Positions 61,577-64,000 of a stretch of 64,000 bases of DNA are shown one piece after another (position 1 is the stretch's first letter; every line of letters begins with the position of its first letter). The stretch is from Rhizobium cauense (GTDB lineage: Bacteria > Pseudomonadota > Alphaproteobacteria > Rhizobiales > Rhizobiaceae). The stretch covers positions 1-64,000 of the forward strand of contig NZ_JAEUAT010000004.1 of the NCBI RefSeq assembly GCF_019511525.1, in the 5' to 3' direction. The notes beneath the pieces are model-generated. The model had not been told where the DNA came from. It made no database searches and worked only from the letters and a program-made list of their open reading frames with translations. Both the position numbers and the translations under genes were made by a program.

Positions 61577-62560
61577 CTATCGCGAGACACCGAGCGCTCC
61601 GCGCAGAAGGCGCCAACCTTGTTGGCCAACCAGCTTGTGAAGATACAGCCGTAACCATGGCGCCGTGTAACAGATACGCGGATATATCTCCCTTGCTAAG
61701 TCTGCTAGTTGACGTGAGACCTCGGCCTCGTCTTCATCGAATGCTGCCGAGGCCTGTGCAGCGGCGTTCCCGGCCAGATCACGCAACAACAGTCGCCGGA
61801 GGCGATCCGCGTTTTTCTGTCGGCTTCCACCAGTAGCGAGGAAATGCATAATTGCGGCATATCTCTGTTGGATGTCAGGCAATCGCGCCGCTGAATATGA
61901 ATGAGACATGTTGTGCGAATGCATTCTGTAGATCGCCTGATTTGCCCCCACAAAGCCGACCGGTCCTACCGCCGACAAACTAAGCCACATCGCCATGTCG
62001 CCGGCATGCGGAAGCTCATGCGAATATCCACCTACGCTCTTTTGGGCGGTCGTCCGCACAACTGCTGTTGGCGTCGGTACGATGTTTCTGCCTTGCATTG
62101 CCTTGACGAAATCATTGCAGGAAAAAACAGCGGTCCGAGCGTTCAGCGAGTCACCAAATGGCTTGCGCGCAATTTGCGACCCGTCATCATACTTCAGTGT
62201 CGCGTTACCAAACGCGAATGACATTTCCGGTGTTGCTCCGATTAGACTTGCTGCACGAACGAGAGCGCCTGGCGCAAGATAGTCATCTGCCGAGAGAAGA
62301 AGAAATAGATCGGAACTCGCCCAATCTATTCCTTCATTATAAGTCGCAATGTGCCCTTGATTTGTTCGGTGCTGACGGAACTCAACTCTGCAGTCCTCTC
62401 GAGCAAGCGCCGCTCCAATCTCGCCGGACCCATCAGGTGAGGCGTCATCAATAATAAGCACTCTAACATCAACGCCCACTTGCGATGTCACACTCTCAAC
62501 ACACTCCTTGAGAAACTTTCCGTAGCGATAGCAGGGAATCACGACATCAACGGTTGTCAT
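61577..62560 (-). CDS. Family 2 glycosyltransferase
   Basis: The 327-residue GT-A enzyme starts TTVDVVIPCYRYGKFLKECVE, followed by VLIIDDASPDGSGEIG, TYNEGIDWASSDLFLLLSADD with the SADD variant of the DxD motif, and a GGYSHELPHAGDMAMWLSL acceptor region. The C-terminal third is helical and has no clear membrane segment. Its ATG overlaps the stop of the upstream GT4 gene (ATGA), so translation is coupled. The gene precedes the asparagine-synthase-like gene by 94 nt. Confidence 0.92.
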   Translation of the reverse strand: MTTVDVVIPCYRYGKFLKECVESVTSQVGVDVRVLIIDDASPDGSGEIGAALAREDCRVEFRQHRTNQGHIATYNEGIDWASSDLFLLLSADDYLAPGALVRAASLIGATPEMSFAFGNATLKYDDGSQIARKPFGDSLNARTAVFSCNDFVKAMQGRNIVPTPTAVVRTTAQKSVGGYSHELPHAGDMAMWLSLSAVGPVGFVGANQAIYRMHSHNMSHSYSAARLPDIQQRYAAIMHFLATGGSRQKNADRLRRLLLRDLAGNAAAQASAAFDEDEAEVSRQLADLAREIYPRICYTAPWLRLYLHKLVGQQGWRLLRGALGVSR

Positions 62561-63972
62561 GGTGACCTCATTAGAACTGGCATGGGGCGGACTCTTGAGC
62601 GCGTCTGCTCGAACTCGCCGATCGGCGGCCCTTGGGGTCTAGTGAGCGCTTGACGCAGTGCTCTGTCGACGGCTTCTCCTGCTGCGGCCCAAGACGTGGC
62701 TTTAACACTCTCAGCTGCCCGTCGTGACGCGAGGAAAAAGTCGGGCATGGTGACAACAGCCTCTAGGGCCTCCGCGAGGGCATGAGGAAGCAGGGATGCA
62801 TACCTCACATTGTCATTTTCAAGGACAATCCGGTTGTGTTCAGCATCGTTCACAACTGGTAGGCACCCGCAGGCCAGCATTTCATGCGGAACGAGCGAGA
62901 CGTTGGTCAACGATAAGCTCAATCCGGCAAAGCAACTATTGTAAATATTGTTGAGCTTCTCCGGAGAGACGAGCCCGTGATTGATGAACTTGAAAGGAAG
63001 ACGTCCCATCCGCTGGCCAAAAAGATGGAGCTCTATTTCGGGCTGTCGCTTGTTGAACAATTCCAAAGCAAGCAGGCCTATCTCTACTGCACGGCGTGGT
63101 GTTCCTCCTCTGGCGTAGAATGCAATCCCGGAGCGTCGCGAACCGGGATCAAACTGATAGCGCCCAGTATCGCACCCGAAGGGAAACCAATCAGTCTCCA
63201 TCGCGAACTCACGGGAAAGCTTCTCTGAGAGCCAGCGCCCGGCAGTAATGCCGTGAAACCCCATTTTGTATGTGGCCTCTGCCAGGGCGCTGTTGGTCCC
63301 GACTGGATAGAAGTGTGGCTCATAGTCCTGGATGAAATAAAACCTCTTGCCGTCGCAGGGCGCATTGAATGCGGCATATGCGGTGGGCCAGCAGGTTGCC
63401 ACAATGCCGTGTGCATTCCTCATCCCGAGGCGAAGGTCTTCGATGTCGCAGGTAAGACCATAGTGGGACCGTGCGACATGCTCGTAGTATTTTGGATCAC
63501 CGCCATAGGGGTCGTAAAAATAGACTCGGTTTCGGTAGCCGGCACTCTGGAGGTGCTTTAGTGTCCGGAATATGGTTGTGTGACCGCCCGACCCAGGACT
63601 GGCGGGACCAACGAGCCAGTTCATTTCGATCGGTTCACCGTCACTGATAGTAGGAATGGTCGGCTTCGTTGGCTTCGAGAGGTCAACTTGCAGCACATCA
63701 GATGGAAACACATGCCACAGGAATGTCTTGGGGCGAAGTGCATCCGACAGCTTGGTTCTGATTTTATCGGATAGAGCCTTCGGACCCTCATTGATGATCA
63801 GTCGCTTGGCCTGGCGCTTACAACGGTTGGTTTGCACGCGAGCCGTCATCCAGATCGAAGCTGCCTGCTTCATGAACCTGAAGCTTGCATTCTTTCCCAG
63901 TTTAAATGGCAATCGCGACCTCCCCGCTCCACGTATTTTTGGTCGGATCTGAGCGCGGTCCCCGCAAAACAT
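62557..63972 (-). CDS. Family 4-like glycosyltransferase (WsaF/rhamnosyltransferase-like)
   Basis: This protein of up to 471 residues has the segment NWLVGPASPGSGGHTTIFRTLKHL and YFIQDYEPHFYPVG, typical of WsaF-like rhamnosyltransferases, and C-terminal LVPHEMLACGCLPVVND, the GT-B donor-site region. The start is uncertain: ATG at 63972 is the longest, with an in-frame stop just upstream; ATG at 63873 is an alternative. Neither has a strong ribosome site. The gene is close to the right edge of the window and is the first known gene of its unit. Confidence 0.85.
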   Translation of the reverse strand: MFCGDRAQIRPKIRGAGRSRLPFKLGKNASFRFMKQAASIWMTARVQTNRCKRQAKRLIINEGPKALSDKIRTKLSDALRPKTFLWHVFPSDVLQVDLSKPTKPTIPTISDGEPIEMNWLVGPASPGSGGHTTIFRTLKHLQSAGYRNRVYFYDPYGGDPKYYEHVARSHYGLTCDIEDLRLGMRNAHGIVATCWPTAYAAFNAPCDGKRFYFIQDYEPHFYPVGTNSALAEATYKMGFHGITAGRWLSEKLSREFAMETDWFPFGCDTGRYQFDPGSRRSGIAFYARGGTPRRAVEIGLLALELFNKRQPEIELHLFGQRMGRLPFKFINHGLVSPEKLNNIYNSCFAGLSLSLTNVSLVPHEMLACGCLPVVNDAEHNRIVLENDNVRYASLLPHALAEALEAVVTMPDFFLASRRAAESVKATSWAAAGEAVDRALRQALTRPQGPPIGEFEQTRSRVRPMPVLMRSP

Positions 63973-64000
63973 GCGCTATGACGGCTCAAATAAATACATG

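Noticed and set aside
1..64000. CRISPR arrays, tRNA or rRNA genes, plasmid replication genes
   Set aside because: No regular short repeats with spacers, no cloverleaf or rRNA sequence and no repABC-type genes were recognised in the window.

Overview
The window reads as accessory DNA of an alphaproteobacterium of the Rhizobiaceae type (Rhizobium/Sinorhizobium/Ensifer-like), probably from a large plasmid or chromid. The clues are a RegA/ActR-class regulator, FixL/FixJ-style signalling, a sigma-EcfG (RpoE2)-type promoter, a CueR/HmrR-CopA pair, and operons without rRNA, tRNA or core housekeeping genes. Species identity is inferred, not shown. An IS3-type transposase tail forms the left edge.

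Layout. (1) 0.4-6.3 kb: ActR-like regulator, fdhD, a cyanide-insensitive-type cytochrome bd oxidase operon with a CopC-like lipid-exposed or periplasmic protein, and a Tat-exported bicupin oxalate decarboxylase. (2) 6.3-25.7 kb: a stress island with an RND efflux operon led by an unannotated 57-residue ORF, a FixL/FixJ-like two-component system plus a lone receiver, a FocA-EmrA-EmrB operon, a YdeP-type formate-dehydrogenase-like molybdoenzyme, a CDF transporter, Dps, a candidate anti-Shine-Dalgarno small RNA, a TetR/quinone oxidoreductase pair and a 133-residue unknown. A 14-bp near-palindrome (ACCTAYGTATAGGT-like) recurs upstream of most of these units and apparently nowhere else in the window. 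(3) 25.8-28.8 kb: copper export (CueR, CopA, clear CueR operator). (4) 28.9-37.2 kb: bacterial alpha-2-macroglobulin and PBP1C, overlapping by 4 nt, and a membrane protein. (5) 37.6-40.9 kb: single-domain response regulator behind an EcfG-type promoter; a hexuronate module (uxuA divergent from GntR regulator and SDR). (6) 40.9-44.0 kb: HupE, CopD, CopC, PCu(A)C and a DUF2946-like protein. (7) 44.2-47.8 kb: fused HyuA-HyuB 5-oxoprolinase-type enzyme. (8) 47.9-64 kb: a polysaccharide cluster with six glycosyltransferases, a deacetylase, an O-antigen-ligase/polymerase-like protein, an asparagine-synthase-like protein, and a GNAT/AMP-ligase/PLP-decarboxylase/ACP module resembling genes linked to exosortase A, although no exosortase is present.

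How it fits together. Regions 1 and 2 look like a formate/oxalate and acid-stress programme: oxalate decarboxylase makes formate, FocA moves it, FdhD sulfurates FDH-type enzymes, and YdeP-like, EmrAB and RND efflux and Dps add resistance. The gene set resembles the E. coli EvgA regulon (ydeP, emrKY, an oxalate operon, mdtEF), and here too a NarL/FixJ-family regulator sits at the centre. The shared box suggests the FixJ-like protein encoded at 11989-12645 controls these units; this is inference. The polysaccharide cluster continues beyond the right edge: no initiating transferase, flippase or export machinery is present in the window.
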